Shown here: positions 9,312 to 19,712 of the stretch, piece after piece | Layout of the letters: each line of letters begins with the position of its first letter | Numbering within the stretch: position 1 is the first letter of the stretch | DNA from: Holdemania sp. Marseille-P2844 | GTDB taxonomy: Bacteria; Bacillota_I; Bacilli_A; Erysipelotrichales; Erysipelotrichaceae | Assembly (NCBI RefSeq): GCF_900120005.1 | Contig: NZ_LT635453.1 | Span: 186,001-250,000 of the forward strand | Length of the DNA: 64,000 nt | Direction: 5' to 3' | The notes under the pieces: generated by a model | The model's input: only the letters and a program-made list of their open reading frames with translations | Databases searched by the model: none | What the model was told of the DNA's origin: nothing | Made by a program: the position numbers and the translations under genes

Positions 9312-12044
9312 GTGCGCTTTGTTTCTTGTTAATCTCCATAGAAATATGGAACAAAGCAAGACAGATTTCTAATGAAATCTGAACTCTATATTCGATTTGA
9401 CAGGGGAAGTTCCTGTCTGACCCGGTGTGACGGGTTACAAAAATTCTAATTTCCGACGTGCATTTCATTGTGACAGGTGAATTGTACGAAGCTCGGTGAA
9501 AAGCGGGGAAGAAGCTTGAGACAGCTTGGATAACCGCAAGAAGCTATAAATTAGTCATGTCCAGTATATTTTGTTGCAATCGACAAAAGTCCTGAGTGTA
9601 AGGCTCGTAAACGATGGGATGATAACACAGCCATCCTCCCCATGTGGGGTGCTGTCGCCGTTGAAATATGTCTTGGTGGAAAACGGCAGAAAACCGGAAT
9701 GGTCGAATGTCACTGGCAATCAATCACACAAGCCAGTGATGGCAGCCGGGTCAGAGGGACGGGCTAAAACTAAATGTAAAGCTAGAATATAGGGAACAAA
9801 GGAACCGTGGACGGCGCTCCGGTACATGCCGGTGCAAGTAAGGTGTCACCCTTGCCGCACAGGTAGGAAATGACCTGTTAATCCACGGGGCATCAGCCCG
9901 TAGTAGTGATGAAGCTCCTGTAATGGGAGTGGAGCGAAGGGGCATAGTCAATATGGATTCGTATGTGAACAGAAAGTCGAGGAAGCCGTAGGCAAACCTG
10001 ACTAAAACCAGAAACACAACCTCGGAAGGAGGTGGTGCGTATGGCACAACAATTCGACTGCCCAAAAACTGAAACTGAATTACGCACTTTGTTAGACGAA
10101 TTGTATCAACAAAGCAGGAAAGCCAGACAGGAAGGGAAATACCCTGCCTTCAAAGGCTTACTGGAAATTATGTCAGCAGAAACAACGATTGTGACTGCAA
10201 TTCACAATATCAAGAGCAATCATGGGAGTGATACTCCCGGTGTCGATAACAAGACTATGCGGCGGGAATATCTGCAAAAACCCTACCGATGGGTTATTAA
10301 CGACATCCAGAGAGCTTTTGAAAAGTTTGAAGCACAGAAAATACGCAGGAAATATATTGACAAACCGGGGAAAAAGGAAAAGCGTCCGTTAGGTATTCCT
10401 ACAATACGGGACCGCATTGTACAGGAATGTATGCGTATCGTGTTGGAACCCATTGTAGAAGCGCTATTCTTTGAACATTCTTATGGTTTCCGCCCAATGA
10501 GGGATACGGCAATGGCGCTGGAAAGACTGAATTTCATCACTTTCCACACAGGTTATTACTGGTTTGTGGAAGGAGACATCAGTAAATGTTTCGACTATAT
10601 CGACCACGCTATACTTCTTCGCAGACTATATCATTTGGGAATTAAAGACCGGCGTGTGCTTCAAATCATCAAACAAATGCTGAAAGCAGGCGTTCTTGAT
10701 GAATGTGAAGTAAATGAAGAAGGCACTATGCAGGGCGGGATTATCAGCCCTCTGCTTGCAAATGTCTATCTCGACATTATGGATGAATGGGTAACAAAAC
10801 AGTGGGAACTGAAAAACACCACCCACAAATACAATCAGGATTCCGCAAAAAGAAGGGCATTGAAAAAGACCAGACTGGTGCCGGGATTCCTAGTGAGGTA
10901 TGCCGACGATTTTGTAATTATTACAGATAGCCGGGAACATGCTGAATTTTGGAAATCATCGTTAAAGGAATTTCTGGAAACAGAGATGAAGCTGACATTG
11001 TCCAAAGAGAAAACACTGATTACGGATGTAAGAAAGAAACACGCCACATTTCTCGGATACGAGTTTAAGGTAGTAAAGGGGAAAGGCGAACATGGTTATG
11101 TTACCAGAACACAGCCGGACAGAGAAAGACTGAAACGCAAAGTTGATGTGATAGCGGATAATATTAAGAAAATCCCACGGGATACAAGCCGTGAAAAGCT
11201 GATTGATGAAATCAATCGGATTAACAGCCAGATACGAGGGGTCATCCAGTATTATCAATGCTGCACATGGGTTAGCGTGAGCATGGACAAATATGGCAGA
11301 AAGATACAACTTGCAGCGAGCCGCCGGCTCAAACAGTATAAAGGGAAATGGATTCGAGCCAAAGATACGCAGAACCTTCCCCGAATACACCAGAATTACA
11401 GGCAAAAGATACCTTCTGTCAAATACCGTGACATCTATGTTGGAGTTACATCGCTCACGTTCTGTAACTGGCAGGAAACGAGAGGGAAAAATCCAAAAGA
11501 AACGCCCTATACTGCCGAAGGACGGGAAATCAATTTCAGGCGCACTAAGAAGAAGCGCATACAAGCCAGATTGGATGATGTGTATTCAGAAAATGCGTCA
11601 ATCGCTGTCTTAAAGGGTAAATGGGGCTATCTGAACAATTTTGAGTTTGTCATGAATAAGGCATACGCCCTGAACCGTGACCGGCTCAAATGCAGGGTTT
11701 GCGGAAAATGGTTGATAGACCATGCTCCATACACCCATAGAATTAACCCATATCTTCCGCTGGATAAAGTAAACCGTGTCAACAACCTTATATCAGTACA
11801 CAAGAAATGCTCTATGGCGATTAACACGCCGGGCATGGACATCAGTGATTATGAAAAACAAGTGCAAAAGAAGATTTTAAGTTATAGGGAAAAACTGGTA
11901 GCTTCACATACACGCAACAACTAATCCGTATTGATGGAGCGCCGTGTGCGACGAAAGCCGCACGCACGGTGCGACGTGGGGGAAAATCCGTCCTGACTAC
12001 CATATCGGGAGATATGGCAAAAGCGGCGGATTACCTATCACAAT
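9312..12044 (+). mobile_element. Group II intron inserted in virB4 (2.73 kb)
   Basis: The 5' end is gtgcgctttg, matching the group II consensus GUGYG. The 3' end (…ctatcacaat) fits the usual AY ending. A domain V-like helix, gagcgccgtgtgcgacgaaag with its complement, is at 11937-11972, followed by a domain VI-like stem. The intron carries a maturase gene at 10041-11924. Removing exactly 9312-12044 joins VQD to QVWNRVT in frame, giving the sequence expected of VirB4 homologues, which fixes both splice sites. The roughly 730-base 5' part is intron domains I-IV and holds no other gene. Confidence 0.95.
10041..11924 (+). CDS. ltrA: Group II intron reverse transcriptase/maturase
   Basis: This 627-residue multifunctional protein contains a reverse transcriptase with the YADD active site at 287-290 (RYADDFVII) and the MQGGIISPLLANVYLD block. 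A maturase domain X follows (INSQIRGVIQYYQCCTWVS). The C-terminus is HNH-like and starts CRVCGKWLIDHAPYTHRINP. The last conserved region reads VHKKCSMAIN where HNH nucleases normally keep a CH..IH pattern, so the endonuclease may be weakened. The ATG at 10041 follows aaggaggtgg. It promotes splicing and retrohoming of the host intron. Confidence 0.95.
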   Translation: MAQQFDCPKTETELRTLLDELYQQSRKARQEGKYPAFKGLLEIMSAETTIVTAIHNIKSNHGSDTPGVDNKTMRREYLQKPYRWVINDIQRAFEKFEAQKIRRKYIDKPGKKEKRPLGIPTIRDRIVQECMRIVLEPIVEALFFEHSYGFRPMRDTAMALERLNFITFHTGYYWFVEGDISKCFDYIDHAILLRRLYHLGIKDRRVLQIIKQMLKAGVLDECEVNEEGTMQGGIISPLLANVYLDIMDEWVTKQWELKNTTHKYNQDSAKRRALKKTRLVPGFLVRYADDFVIITDSREHAEFWKSSLKEFLETEMKLTLSKEKTLITDVRKKHATFLGYEFKVVKGKGEHGYVTRTQPDRERLKRKVDVIADNIKKIPRDTSREKLIDEINRINSQIRGVIQYYQCCTWVSVSMDKYGRKIQLAASRRLKQYKGKWIRAKDTQNLPRIHQNYRQKIPSVKYRDIYVGVTSLTFCNWQETRGKNPKETPYTAEGREINFRRTKKKRIQARLDDVYSENASIAVLKGKWGYLNNFEFVMNKAYALNRDRLKCRVCGKWLIDHAPYTHRINPYLPLDKVNRVNNLISVHKKCSMAINTPGMDISDYEKQVQKKILSYREKLVASHTRNN

Positions 12045-12482
12045 CAAGTTTGGAACAGAGTTACCATAAACCGCAGCGAAGGCAAGGCGACGCGGTACTA
12101 TATCGACGAGTTTCATTTGCTGCTCAAAGAGGAACAGACCGCAGCGTACAGCGTTGAGATTTGGAAGCGTTTTAGAAAATGGGGCGGTATTCCGACAGGT
12201 ATCACCCAAAACGTGAAAGATTTGTTATCGTCCCGCGAGGTGGAGAACATTTTTGAAAACAGCGATTTTGTGTATATGCTCAACCAAGCCCAGGGCGACA
12301 GGGAAATCCTTGCAAAGCAGCTTAACATTTCGCAGCAGCAAATGACCTATGTAACCCATTCCGACGCGGGCGAGGGGCTTATCTTCTATGGCAACGTGAT
12401 TTTGCCCTTTATTGACCGTTTCCCGCAAGATACGGAACTCTATCGTGTAATGACGACCAAACCCGGCGAGGTGTCGGCATGA
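12045..12482 (+). CDS. VirB4-like conjugation ATPase, exon 2
   Basis: This holds the last 145 codons and stop of the VirB4 ATPase interrupted at 9311. It reads [29 protein letters not shown], with the Walker B-type YYIDEFH, then the [18 protein letters not shown] sensor region. Without splicing these motifs are lost, so transfer should depend on intron removal. The stop overlaps the start of the next methyltransferase (ATGA). Confidence 0.95.
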   Translation, partial: QVWNRVTINRSEGKATRYYIDEFHLLLKEEQTAAYSVEIWKRFRKWGGIPTGITQNVKDLLSSREVENIFENSDFVYMLNQAQGDREILAKQLNISQQQMTYVTHSDAGEGLIFYGNVILPFIDRFPQDTELYRVMTTKPGEVSA

Positions 12483-13435
12483 GGATAGAAATGGACAAAA
12501 TCTATTGCGGCGACAGCTTGCAGGTGCTTCAAACCTTGCCGGAAAATGCAGTTGATTGTTGCGTAACGTCCCCACCCTACTATGCCTTGCGGGACTACGG
12601 CGCAGACGGGCAGATCGGACGGGAAGCAACGCCGGAGGAATATGTTTCCCGTATTACGGCGGTATTCCATGAGGTAAAGCGGGTGCTTACGCCGGAGGGT
12701 ACTTGTTGGCTGAATATCGCGGACACTTATTGCGGCACAGGCAGCAAAGCCGACCACCAAGACCCCAAATACCCCAAAGGCAGGAACGGGCAGCAAGTGG
12801 CGTTTAACCACCGCGCCCCCGGCTGCAAGCCCAAAGATTTAATTGGTATTCCGTGGCTTGTAGCCCTCGCCTTGCGGGGCGACGGTTGGTATTTGCGCAG
12901 TTCTATCATTTGGCACAAAACAAACCCCATGCCGGAAAGCACGCGGGACAGGCCGACCCGCTGCTATGAATATGTGTTTCTGCTTACCAAGTCAAAGAAG
13001 TATTATTACGATTGGCAAGCAGTAGCCGAGCCGATAGCCCCCACAACGGCGGGGCGGCTGAAAAGCGGAGTTAGCAAAGGAAATAAGTATAACGTTACTG
13101 TTCCGGGGCAAAACCAACCGCAGAAAATCAACCGCCCCCGCGAAAAGGGCGCATACGCCGACGAGTTGATTTCTCCCGTCCGCAGCCGCCGCAACGTTTG
13201 GCAGATTAACAATGTCGGCTATCATGGCGGGCATTTCGCAGCGTTCCCGCCGAAACTTGCGGAAACGTGCATTTTGGCGGGCTGTCCCATCGGCGGGATT
13301 GTCCTTGACCCCTTTTTCGGCAGCGGCACGACGGGCATGGTAGCAAAACGGCTTAACCGCCGCTATATCGGCATTGAGTTAAACCCCGACTATTGCGAAC
13401 TTGCAAAACAGCGGATTGGAGGTGATGAAGATTGA
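12479..13435 (+). CDS. Site-specific DNA methyltransferase (N4-cytosine/N6-adenine)
   Basis: This 318-residue protein has the catalytic [12 protein letters not shown] near residue 30 and the SAM-binding [10 protein letters not shown] near residue 285, in the beta-class motif order (catalytic motif first). TSPPY is most typical of N4-cytosine enzymes, although adenine specificity cannot be excluded. No restriction partner is adjacent, so it is an orphan methylase of the ICE, probably for self-protection. It is coupled by ATGA overlap to virB4 and by four bases to the hydrolase gene downstream. Confidence 0.85.
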   Translation: MRIEMDKIYCGDSLQVLQTLPENAVDCCVTSPPYYALRDYGADGQIGREATPEEYVSRITAVFHEVKRVLTPEGTCWLNIADTYCGTGSKADHQDPKYPKGRNGQQVAFNHRAPGCKPKDLIGIPWLVALALRGDGWYLRSSIIWHKTNPMPESTRDRPTRCYEYVFLLTKSKKYYYDWQAVAEPIAPTTAGRLKSGVSKGNKYNVTVPGQNQPQKINRPREKGAYADELISPVRSRRNVWQINNVGYHGGHFAAFPPKLAETCILAGCPIGGIVLDPFFGSGTTGMVAKRLNRRYIGIELNPDYCELAKQRIGGDED

Positions 13436-15402
13436 GCAAGGAACTGAAAGCCCCCGACAAGGTAACGCAAAAAATGACCCGCGACGGTGCGGTTGCGGAA
13501 AACCTCACGACGGGCGAAACGTCCAGTATCAGCGAAAGGCCGCAGGAAGAAAACTATTCAGCCCCCGCAGGGGTGGCAGCGGAAAAGGTTGTGCAGCATA
13601 TCGGCGCAGAGATTGAGCGACACGCAGCAAAAGGCGCGGAGAAAAAAGCCCTTGACGCGACGCAGCCTAAAACCCATTCTTCCCGCTTGCAGTTTTCCGA
13701 AGCGGAACGGGCAACGCCGGAACTTCAAAAAGCGATCAAGAAATCGGATAAGGCGGCAGACTGTTTAGACGCAGCGCGGGCGGCTATCCCCAAGCAGACC
13801 AAAATCAAGAAAGAGCGCGTTTTTGACGAAGCGAAAGGCAAGGCAAAGACGCGCCTTTCCTTTGAAAAGACGGATAAGCCCCCAAACGGCAAGTTGCGGC
13901 ATAACCCCTTATCCCGTCCGGCACAGGAGTTAAACAGTACCGTACATGGGAAAATCTACGAGGTAGAGAAAGAAAACGTCGGTGTGGAAAGCGGGCACCG
14001 GGTAGAACTTGCCGGAGAGAAAGCGGGCGGCATGGCGGCGCGGGCAGTTAAGGGCGGCATACGCCGCCATAAGCTGAAACCCTACCGGGCAGCGGCGGCA
14101 GCGGAAAAACAAGCGGTAAAGGCAAACGCAGATTTTCTCTATCAAAAGGCGTTGCACGATAACCCCGCGCTTGCGCACTCCAACCCCATTTCCCGTTTTT
14201 GGCAGAAGCAGCGCATTAAAAAGCAGTATGCAAAAACGCTGAAAGCGGGCGGCAAAGCGAAAAAAACCGCTGAAGCCACCGCAAAGGCGGCGAAGAAAAC
14301 CGCGCAGGAAACCAAACGGGCGACGTTCTTTGTTGTCCGGCATTGGAAAGGCTGCTTGATTGTGGGCGGGATTGCCTTTATCGTGCTGCTGCTTTTCGGC
14401 GGGCTGTCCTCTTGCTCCCTCTTTGGCGGCAACAGCGGCAGCGGCTTGATTGCGTCGTCCTATCTCTCCGAGGACGCGGATATAACGGGCGCGGAAAGCG
14501 CGTATGCCGCTATGGAAGCCGAGTTACAAGATATGCTGGACAATATCGAAAGCGAATACCCCGGCTATGACGAATACCGGGTAAACGCGGACGAGATCGA
14601 GCATGACCCCTATGTGCTAATTTCTATCCTTTCCGCGTGGCATGAGGGCGTGTTTACACTCGATGAAGTGCAAAGCACCCTTGAAATGCTCTTTGAGAAA
14701 CAGTATATCTTGACGGTCGAGGAAGAAGTACAGGTACGCTACCGCACCGAAACAAGGACGGACAGCGAGGGCAACCCCTATACGGTTGAAGTCCCCTATA
14801 ACTATTACATTCTTCATGTGGATTTGGAAAACTTCAACCTCTCCCATGTCCCCGTTTACATCATGGGCGAAGAACAGCTATCCATGTACGCTATGTATAT
14901 GTCGTCGCTGGGAAACAGACCCGACCTTTTCCCGCAATCCGGCTATGTGTCTAAATACTATGAAACCCCGCCCGCCGATTATGAAGTACCCGCCGCGCTG
15001 CTGGGTTCCGATGAAAAGTTTGCGCGGCTCATGGAGGAAGCAGATAAATACGTCGGTTTTCCCTATGTGTGGGGCGGCAGCACCCCGGAAACCTCTTTTG
15101 ATTGCAGCGGCTTTGTGAGTTATGTGTTGACGAACAGCGGCCTATACAATACGGGCAGACTTGGGGCGCAAGGGCTTTACAACATCTCAACCCCTGTTTC
15201 TAACCCGCAGCCGGGGGATTTGGTGTTCTTTACGGGTACATACGACACCCCCGGCGTTTCCCATGTGGGGATTTATGTGGGCGAGGACGGGGACGGAAGC
15301 CCCGTCATGCTGCATTGTGGCGACCCTATCCAGTATTCAAAGCTGGACACCAGCTATTGGCAATCCCACTTTTACGCCTACGGGCGGTTAAATTACAATT
15401 AA
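13432..15402 (+). CDS. CD1108-type conjugation cell-wall hydrolase (NlpC/P60)
   Basis: This 656-residue protein starts at TTG 13432 after ggaggtgatgaag. A long basic, Ala-rich cytoplasmic part (about 1-300) is followed by one membrane helix ([19 protein letters not shown]). The extracellular part ends in an NlpC/P60 (C40) peptidase domain with the catalytic Cys in FDCSGFVSY, His in SHVGIYVG and the PGDLVFF motif. It locally opens peptidoglycan for the mating channel. The family is a standard member of Tn1549-type transfer operons. Confidence 0.9.
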   Translation: MSKELKAPDKVTQKMTRDGAVAENLTTGETSSISERPQEENYSAPAGVAAEKVVQHIGAEIERHAAKGAEKKALDATQPKTHSSRLQFSEAERATPELQKAIKKSDKAADCLDAARAAIPKQTKIKKERVFDEAKGKAKTRLSFEKTDKPPNGKLRHNPLSRPAQELNSTVHGKIYEVEKENVGVESGHRVELAGEKAGGMAARAVKGGIRRHKLKPYRAAAAAEKQAVKANADFLYQKALHDNPALAHSNPISRFWQKQRIKKQYAKTLKAGGKAKKTAEATAKAAKKTAQETKRATFFVVRHWKGCLIVGGIAFIVLLLFGGLSSCSLFGGNSGSGLIASSYLSEDADITGAESAYAAMEAELQDMLDNIESEYPGYDEYRVNADEIEHDPYVLISILSAWHEGVFTLDEVQSTLEMLFEKQYILTVEEEVQVRYRTETRTDSEGNPYTVEVPYNYYILHVDLENFNLSHVPVYIMGEEQLSMYAMYMSSLGNRPDLFPQSGYVSKYYETPPADYEVPAALLGSDEKFARLMEEADKYVGFPYVWGGSTPETSFDCSGFVSYVLTNSGLYNTGRLGAQGLYNISTPVSNPQPGDLVFFTGTYDTPGVSHVGIYVGEDGDGSPVMLHCGDPIQYSKLDTSYWQSHFYAYGRLNYN

Positions 15403-15415
15403 AAGGAGTTGAAAA

Positions 15416-16138
15416 ATGAATATTGTATCTTTTGGCGGCGGCACGAATAGTGCCGCCTTACTTATTGGCCTATACAAGCACAAAATCCCGATTGACCTTA
15501 TCACCTTTGCCGATACGGGCGCGGAACACCCGCATACCTATCAATTTATCGAGATAATCAATCAATGGCTTGCGGAACACGGTATGCCGCAGATTACCGT
15601 TGTGCAGTATGTTGACCGCTACGGCAACCGCCTATCTCTTGAAACCGAGTGCTTGCGCTCTCATACGCTCCCGTCGATTGCCTACGGGCATAAGCGTTGT
15701 TCGCAGAAACACAAAATCGCACCGCAGGAAAAGTTTTGCAACCACTATGCGCCTTGCCGCGAAGTATGGCAGCGCGGCGAGAAAGTCAACCGCTATATCG
15801 GCTATGACGCGGGAGAAGTGAAACGGTATGAACATTCCCGCAAGTACAACGAAGCCGACAAAAAATATCATAACCGCTACCCCCTCATTGAAGAATGGGG
15901 CTGGAACAGGGACGATTGTATCCGGGAAATCAAAGCGGCAGGATTGCCGCAGCCGGGTAAATCGTCCTGTTTCTTTTGTCCGAGCATGAAGAAACAAGAG
16001 ATTTTATATCTCAAAGAACACTATCCCGATCTATTTAACCGGGCGGCGACTTTGGAAGAAAACGCTATGCCCTATCTTAAAACCGTTAAGGGATTGGGGC
16101 GCAGCTATTCATGGAAAGAACAGTTTGGAAAGGAGTAA
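15416..16138 (+). CDS. PP-loop (PAPS-reductase-like) protein
   Basis: This 240-residue protein begins MNIVSFGGGTNSAALL, a variant of the SGGxDS PP-loop of ATP-pyrophosphatases of the adenine nucleotide alpha-hydrolase/PAPS reductase superfamily. It also has FADTGAEHPHTYQF, typical of that family, and paired cysteines GHKRCSQKHK and SSCFFCPSMKK that could hold a metal or Fe-S cluster. No sulfate assimilation genes are near. Its setting among DNA methylases and transfer genes suggests a nucleic-acid or defence-related role, as for DndC-like relatives, but this is speculative. The ATG follows aaaaggag. Confidence 0.75.
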   Translation: MNIVSFGGGTNSAALLIGLYKHKIPIDLITFADTGAEHPHTYQFIEIINQWLAEHGMPQITVVQYVDRYGNRLSLETECLRSHTLPSIAYGHKRCSQKHKIAPQEKFCNHYAPCREVWQRGEKVNRYIGYDAGEVKRYEHSRKYNEADKKYHNRYPLIEEWGWNRDDCIREIKAAGLPQPGKSSCFFCPSMKKQEILYLKEHYPDLFNRAATLEENAMPYLKTVKGLGRSYSWKEQFGKE

Positions 16139-16144
16139 ATGACT

Positions 16145-16411
16145 ATGGCGAACACGAAACTTGACCGTATCGAAAGGGATATTGAGAAAACGAGGGCAAA
16201 AATCCTTGAACAGCAAAAGAAGCTGAAAGACCTTGAAGCGCAGAAAGTCGAGGAAGAAAACGCGCAGATCGTGCAAATGGTAAAGGCGGTACACCTTGAC
16301 GGGACGCAGCTTGCCGCGTTCCTCTCCGCTTACGCCAGCGGCGAAATCACCTTGCCGCAGCCGGAAGCCACTTACCCCGCCGAACAGGAGGACAACGACA
16401 ATGAAGAATAA
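16145..16411 (+). CDS. DUF4315 family protein
   Basis: This 88-residue protein has an N-terminal coiled coil (KLDRIERDIEKTRAKILEQQ) and an acidic tail. It belongs to DUF4315, found just before DUF4366 proteins in Tn1549-type elements. ATG 16145 lies nine bases from aaggag; an ATG at 16139 is too close to that site. It overlaps the next gene by 11 bases. Confidence 0.8.
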   Translation: MANTKLDRIERDIEKTRAKILEQQKKLKDLEAQKVEEENAQIVQMVKAVHLDGTQLAAFLSAYASGEITLPQPEATYPAEQEDNDNEE

Positions 16412-17150
16412 AAAGATAATCCGAAAGTTTACCGTATTGCTTGCCGCACTGGTTATCATGTGCGGCTTTTCTGTTACCGCTTATGCGGGCGGTGGCGATG
16501 AAAGCGACGACACGCCTACCCCCGTAACCGAGGAAACCCCCGCGCCGGAAACCGAGCCGGAAGAAACGACGGGCGGCTATGAGCCGCAGCCCCTTACCCC
16601 GGACGGGAATATGTCCCTTGTGGACGATATAACGGGTGAAGCGTCCGGCGACAAGCAGTTTATCACCGTCGTTACCAAAAGTGGCAACTATTTTTACATC
16701 ATCATTGACCGCGCCGAGGACGGGGAAAATACCGTCCATTTCCTTAACCAAGTGGACGAAGCGGATTTAACCGCCCTTATGGAGGACGGGCAGACCGAAG
16801 CCCCCGTTTGTAGCTGCACCGATAAATGCGTTGCCGGAAGCGTCAACACCGCTTGCCCGGTTTGCAGCGTCAACATGAGCGAGTGCGCGGGTGTGGAAGC
16901 CGAGCCGGAGCCGGAAGAAACCGAGCAGCCGCCGGAAGAAGAAAAAGGCGGCGGCATGGGTATTCTGCTTGTCGTGCTGCTTGTTGCCGCAGCGGGCGGC
17001 GGCGCGTTCTACTACTTTAAGATTTTGAAGCCCAAAAAGGACGCGGCGAAAGGCAGCAGCAGCCTTGACGACCTTGATTTTGACGAGGACGACGAGGAAA
17101 CGGAAGTAGTCGAAACCGAACAGACCGAGCAGGAGGACGATAATCTATGA
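16401..17150 (+). CDS. DUF4366 (CD1107-type) surface-anchored ICE protein
   Basis: This 249-residue protein has a signal peptide (FTVLLAALVIMCGFSVTAYA), a Pro/Glu/Thr-rich extracellular stretch, a central domain with six cysteines (VCSCTDKC, CPVCSVNMSEC), a second membrane helix (GILLVVLLVAAAGGGAFYYF) and a very acidic cytoplasmic tail. It is the CD1107 family of mobile-element proteins and probably part of the cell-surface mating apparatus. It overlaps topB by four bases. Confidence 0.85.
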   Translation: MKNKKIIRKFTVLLAALVIMCGFSVTAYAGGGDESDDTPTPVTEETPAPETEPEETTGGYEPQPLTPDGNMSLVDDITGEASGDKQFITVVTKSGNYFYIIIDRAEDGENTVHFLNQVDEADLTALMEDGQTEAPVCSCTDKCVAGSVNTACPVCSVNMSECAGVEAEPEPEETEQPPEEEKGGGMGILLVVLLVAAAGGGAFYYFKILKPKKDAAKGSSSLDDLDFDEDDEETEVVETEQTEQEDDNL

Positions 17151-19222
17151 AACTTGTAATTGCAGAAAAACCGAGCGTCGGGGCGGCGATTGCCGCCGTT
17201 ATGGGCGCGAATGAAAAGCGCAGCGGATATTTTGAGGGCGGCGGCTACCTTGTGTCGTGGTGTATCGGGCATTTGATTAGCCTTGCAGACGCGGCGACCT
17301 ACAATGAACAATTCCGTAAATGGAAGTACGACGATCTTCCCATTGTCCCGCAGGAGTGGCAGTTTATTGTTGCCAGCGGCAAGGAGCAGCAGTTTTCCAT
17401 TCTCAAAGACCTTATGCACCGCAGCGACGTTACCGAGATTATCAATGCTTGCGACAGCGGGCGCGAGGGGGAACTCATTTTCCGCTTTGTCTATGAACAG
17501 GCGAATTGCAAAAAGCCCTTTTCCCGCCTTTGGATTAGCAGCATGGAAGCAAGTGCAATCCGCGAGGGCTTTTCAAATCTCAAAGACGGGCGCGGCTATG
17601 ACAACCTCTATCAATCCGCGCTTTGCAGAGCAAAGGCCGATTGGCTCATTGGCATTAACGCGACCCGCCTTTTCTCTATCCTCTACCATAAAACATTGAA
17701 TGTCGGCAGAGTGCAAACGCCCACCCTTGCTATGCTGGTAAACCGCGACTATGCAATCAGCAGCTTTAAGAAAGAGAAATATCATGTCGTCCGGCTGGAC
17801 GTTGGCGGCGTTGCCGCCCTTTCCGAAAGGCAGGACGACGAAGCGGCGGCGCGGCAGATGAAAGCGGCTTGCGAGAAATCGCAGGCCGTTTGTACTTCCC
17901 TTAAAAAAGAGAAAAAGACCGCAGCCCCGCCGAAACTGTTTGACCTCACCGCCTTGCAGCGGGAAGCAAACCGTTTGTATGGGTTTACGGCGAAACAGAC
18001 CCTTGACTATGCGCAAGCCCTTTATGAAAAACGGCTTTTGACCTATCCCCGCACCGACAGCAAATATATCACTTCCGATATGGAGGGCAGCACAAAGGAA
18101 CTTATCACCGGCCTTTGCGCTGCTCTCCCCTTTATGCAGGGCGTGAAGCTGCAAGCCGACCTTGCGAGGATTTGCGACAACAGCAAAGTAACCGACCATC
18201 ACGCCATTTTGCCGACAGCGGAGTTTGTGAAAACGGGCTTTTCTTCCCTTGCCGAAAGTGAGAAAAAGCTAATGACCCTTGTGTGCGCAAAACTGCTTTG
18301 CGCCGTTGCCGCGCCCTATGAGTATGAAGCGGTTACGGCGGTTTTCACTTGCGGCGGCTATACCTTTACCGCAAAGGGCAGGACGACGCTTTGCGAGGGT
18401 TGGCGCGAGATTGAAAGACTATCCCGCGCCGCGTCCGGGGAACAGGACGAGGACGCAGAGCCGGAAGCGGTTTTACCCCCGCTTGCCGAGGGGCAGACCT
18501 TTGACAATCCGGCAGCGGAGATCTCCGAACGTTACACGCAGCCCCCAAAGGCATTTACCGAAGATACGTTACTTTCGGCTATGGAGAGTGCGGGAAAGGA
18601 GGACACGCCGGAGGACGCGGAGCGCAAAGGGTTAGGCACCACCGCGACGCGGGCGGGTATCATTGAAAAACTCATTAGCGCGGGCTTTGCCGAGCGCAAG
18701 GGCAAAAAGCTAATCCCCACAAAGGACGGGTATAACCTTGTCGCTATTCTGCCCGACAGCCTTACGTCCCCGCAGATTACGGCAGAATGGGAAACGCGCC
18801 TTACCGGGATTGCAAAGGGCAGCGACAGCCCCGCCGACTTCATGCGCGGGATTGAGGAAATGACAGCGGGGCTTGTCAAGACCTATTCCGCGATTTCCGA
18901 GGATAAAGCGAAGCTGTTTACCCCGCAGCGGGAAGCAATCGGCACTTGCCCCCGTTGCGGCGCGGCGGTTTACGAGGGCAAGAAAAACTTTTACTGCTCC
19001 GACAGGGCTTGCAGCTTTGTGATGTGGAAGAATGACCGCTTTTTTGAGCAGCGCAAAAAGGCTTTCACAAAGGCGATTGCCGCCGCCCTTTTGAAAGACG
19101 GAAAGGTAAAAATCAAAGGTATGTACTCGACCAAGACGGGAAAGACCTTTGACGGAGTTGTGCTGCTTGCCGACACAGGCGGCAAGTATGTAAACTTCCG
19201 CGTCGAGCAGAACCGAAAATGA
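17147..19222 (+). CDS. topB: DNA topoisomerase III (type IA)
   Basis: This 691-residue type IA topoisomerase has an N-terminal TOPRIM domain (MKLVIAEKPSVGAAIA and ACDSGREGELIF). The catalytic Tyr300 is in LTYPRTDSKYI, and a zinc finger (CPRCGAAVYEGKKNFYCSD) sits near the C-terminus. TopB-like enzymes are regular components of Tn1549-type conjugation modules and probably resolve DNA topology during transfer or replication. It overlaps both neighbouring genes by four bases. Confidence 0.95.
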   Translation: MKLVIAEKPSVGAAIAAVMGANEKRSGYFEGGGYLVSWCIGHLISLADAATYNEQFRKWKYDDLPIVPQEWQFIVASGKEQQFSILKDLMHRSDVTEIINACDSGREGELIFRFVYEQANCKKPFSRLWISSMEASAIREGFSNLKDGRGYDNLYQSALCRAKADWLIGINATRLFSILYHKTLNVGRVQTPTLAMLVNRDYAISSFKKEKYHVVRLDVGGVAALSERQDDEAAARQMKAACEKSQAVCTSLKKEKKTAAPPKLFDLTALQREANRLYGFTAKQTLDYAQALYEKRLLTYPRTDSKYITSDMEGSTKELITGLCAALPFMQGVKLQADLARICDNSKVTDHHAILPTAEFVKTGFSSLAESEKKLMTLVCAKLLCAVAAPYEYEAVTAVFTCGGYTFTAKGRTTLCEGWREIERLSRAASGEQDEDAEPEAVLPPLAEGQTFDNPAAEISERYTQPPKAFTEDTLLSAMESAGKEDTPEDAERKGLGTTATRAGIIEKLISAGFAERKGKKLIPTKDGYNLVAILPDSLTSPQITAEWETRLTGIAKGSDSPADFMRGIEEMTAGLVKTYSAISEDKAKLFTPQREAIGTCPRCGAAVYEGKKNFYCSDRACSFVMWKNDRFFEQRKKAFTKAIAAALLKDGKVKIKGMYSTKTGKTFDGVVLLADTGGKYVNFRVEQNRK

Positions 19223-19587
19223 TAAGGCTTGATGAAAAGCAATACCGCGCCGTAAAGAAAATGACCCGCGCCGCTTGTGCAAACAACGATTGCGGGAATT
19301 GTCTGCTGCTGGACGACGGGGAAACTTGCGTTTGTGTGCAGAGTATCAGCTATTCGCTGCTATGCCGCTATTTCCGCGAAGCGGTATTACCCGCCGACAG
19401 GCAGCTTTGCGAACAGATCACCCGCAGCGGGGAAACCGATTTGAAGCGTTGCGCGGTATGCGGCAGCACGTTTGCGGCGGGCAGCAACCGGGCGAAATAC
19501 TGCCCCGATTGCGCGGCAAAGATACGCCGCAGACAGAAAGCCCAAAGCGAGAGAAACAGGCGTTTACGGATAAAAACAACTACATAG
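19219..19587 (+). CDS. Cysteine-rich VLP-type protein
   Basis: This 122-residue protein has eleven cysteines. The N-terminal half has CANNDCGNCLLLDDGETCVC, typical of the 'cysteine-rich VLP' family of ICEs, and the C-terminal zinc ribbon reads CAVCGSTF...KYCPDC followed by a basic tail. A DNA-binding or regulatory role is plausible but not shown. It is the last gene before the terminator at 19621. Confidence 0.75.
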   Translation: MIRLDEKQYRAVKKMTRAACANNDCGNCLLLDDGETCVCVQSISYSLLCRYFREAVLPADRQLCEQITRSGETDLKRCAVCGSTFAAGSNRAKYCPDCAAKIRRRQKAQSERNRRLRIKTTT

Positions 19588-19684
19588 CAAGCACAGCAAA
19601 CGAGTACCCGTTTGCGAGAAATGCCCGCGCTTCCCATAGAGAGCGCGGGCATTTTGCTTGTTGGGATAGTCCCAAACCCTTATA
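19584..19684 (+). repeat. oriT-like repeat, copy 1 (inverted copy at 25119-25186)
   Basis: Bases 19584-19616 are identical to the reverse complement of 25154-25186 (33 bases, containing gcaaacg/cgtttgc arms). Bases 19655-19684 nearly match the reverse complement of 25119-25148, including the ttgggata.tcccaa palindrome. In this copy a terminator hairpin is inserted between the halves. Confidence 0.85.
19621..19657 (+). terminator. Terminator after the topB/Cys-rich operon
   Basis: The 11-bp perfect stem atgcccgcgct/agcgcgggcat is followed by tttt. It separates the main transfer operon from the large anti-restriction gene. Confidence 0.75.
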
Positions 19685-19712
19685 TGACCGAGAAAGGACG
19701 TGATGAAAGAAT

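Noticed and set aside
12117-12482. Independent 121-codon gene after the intron
   Set aside because: It is the in-frame 3' exon of virB4.
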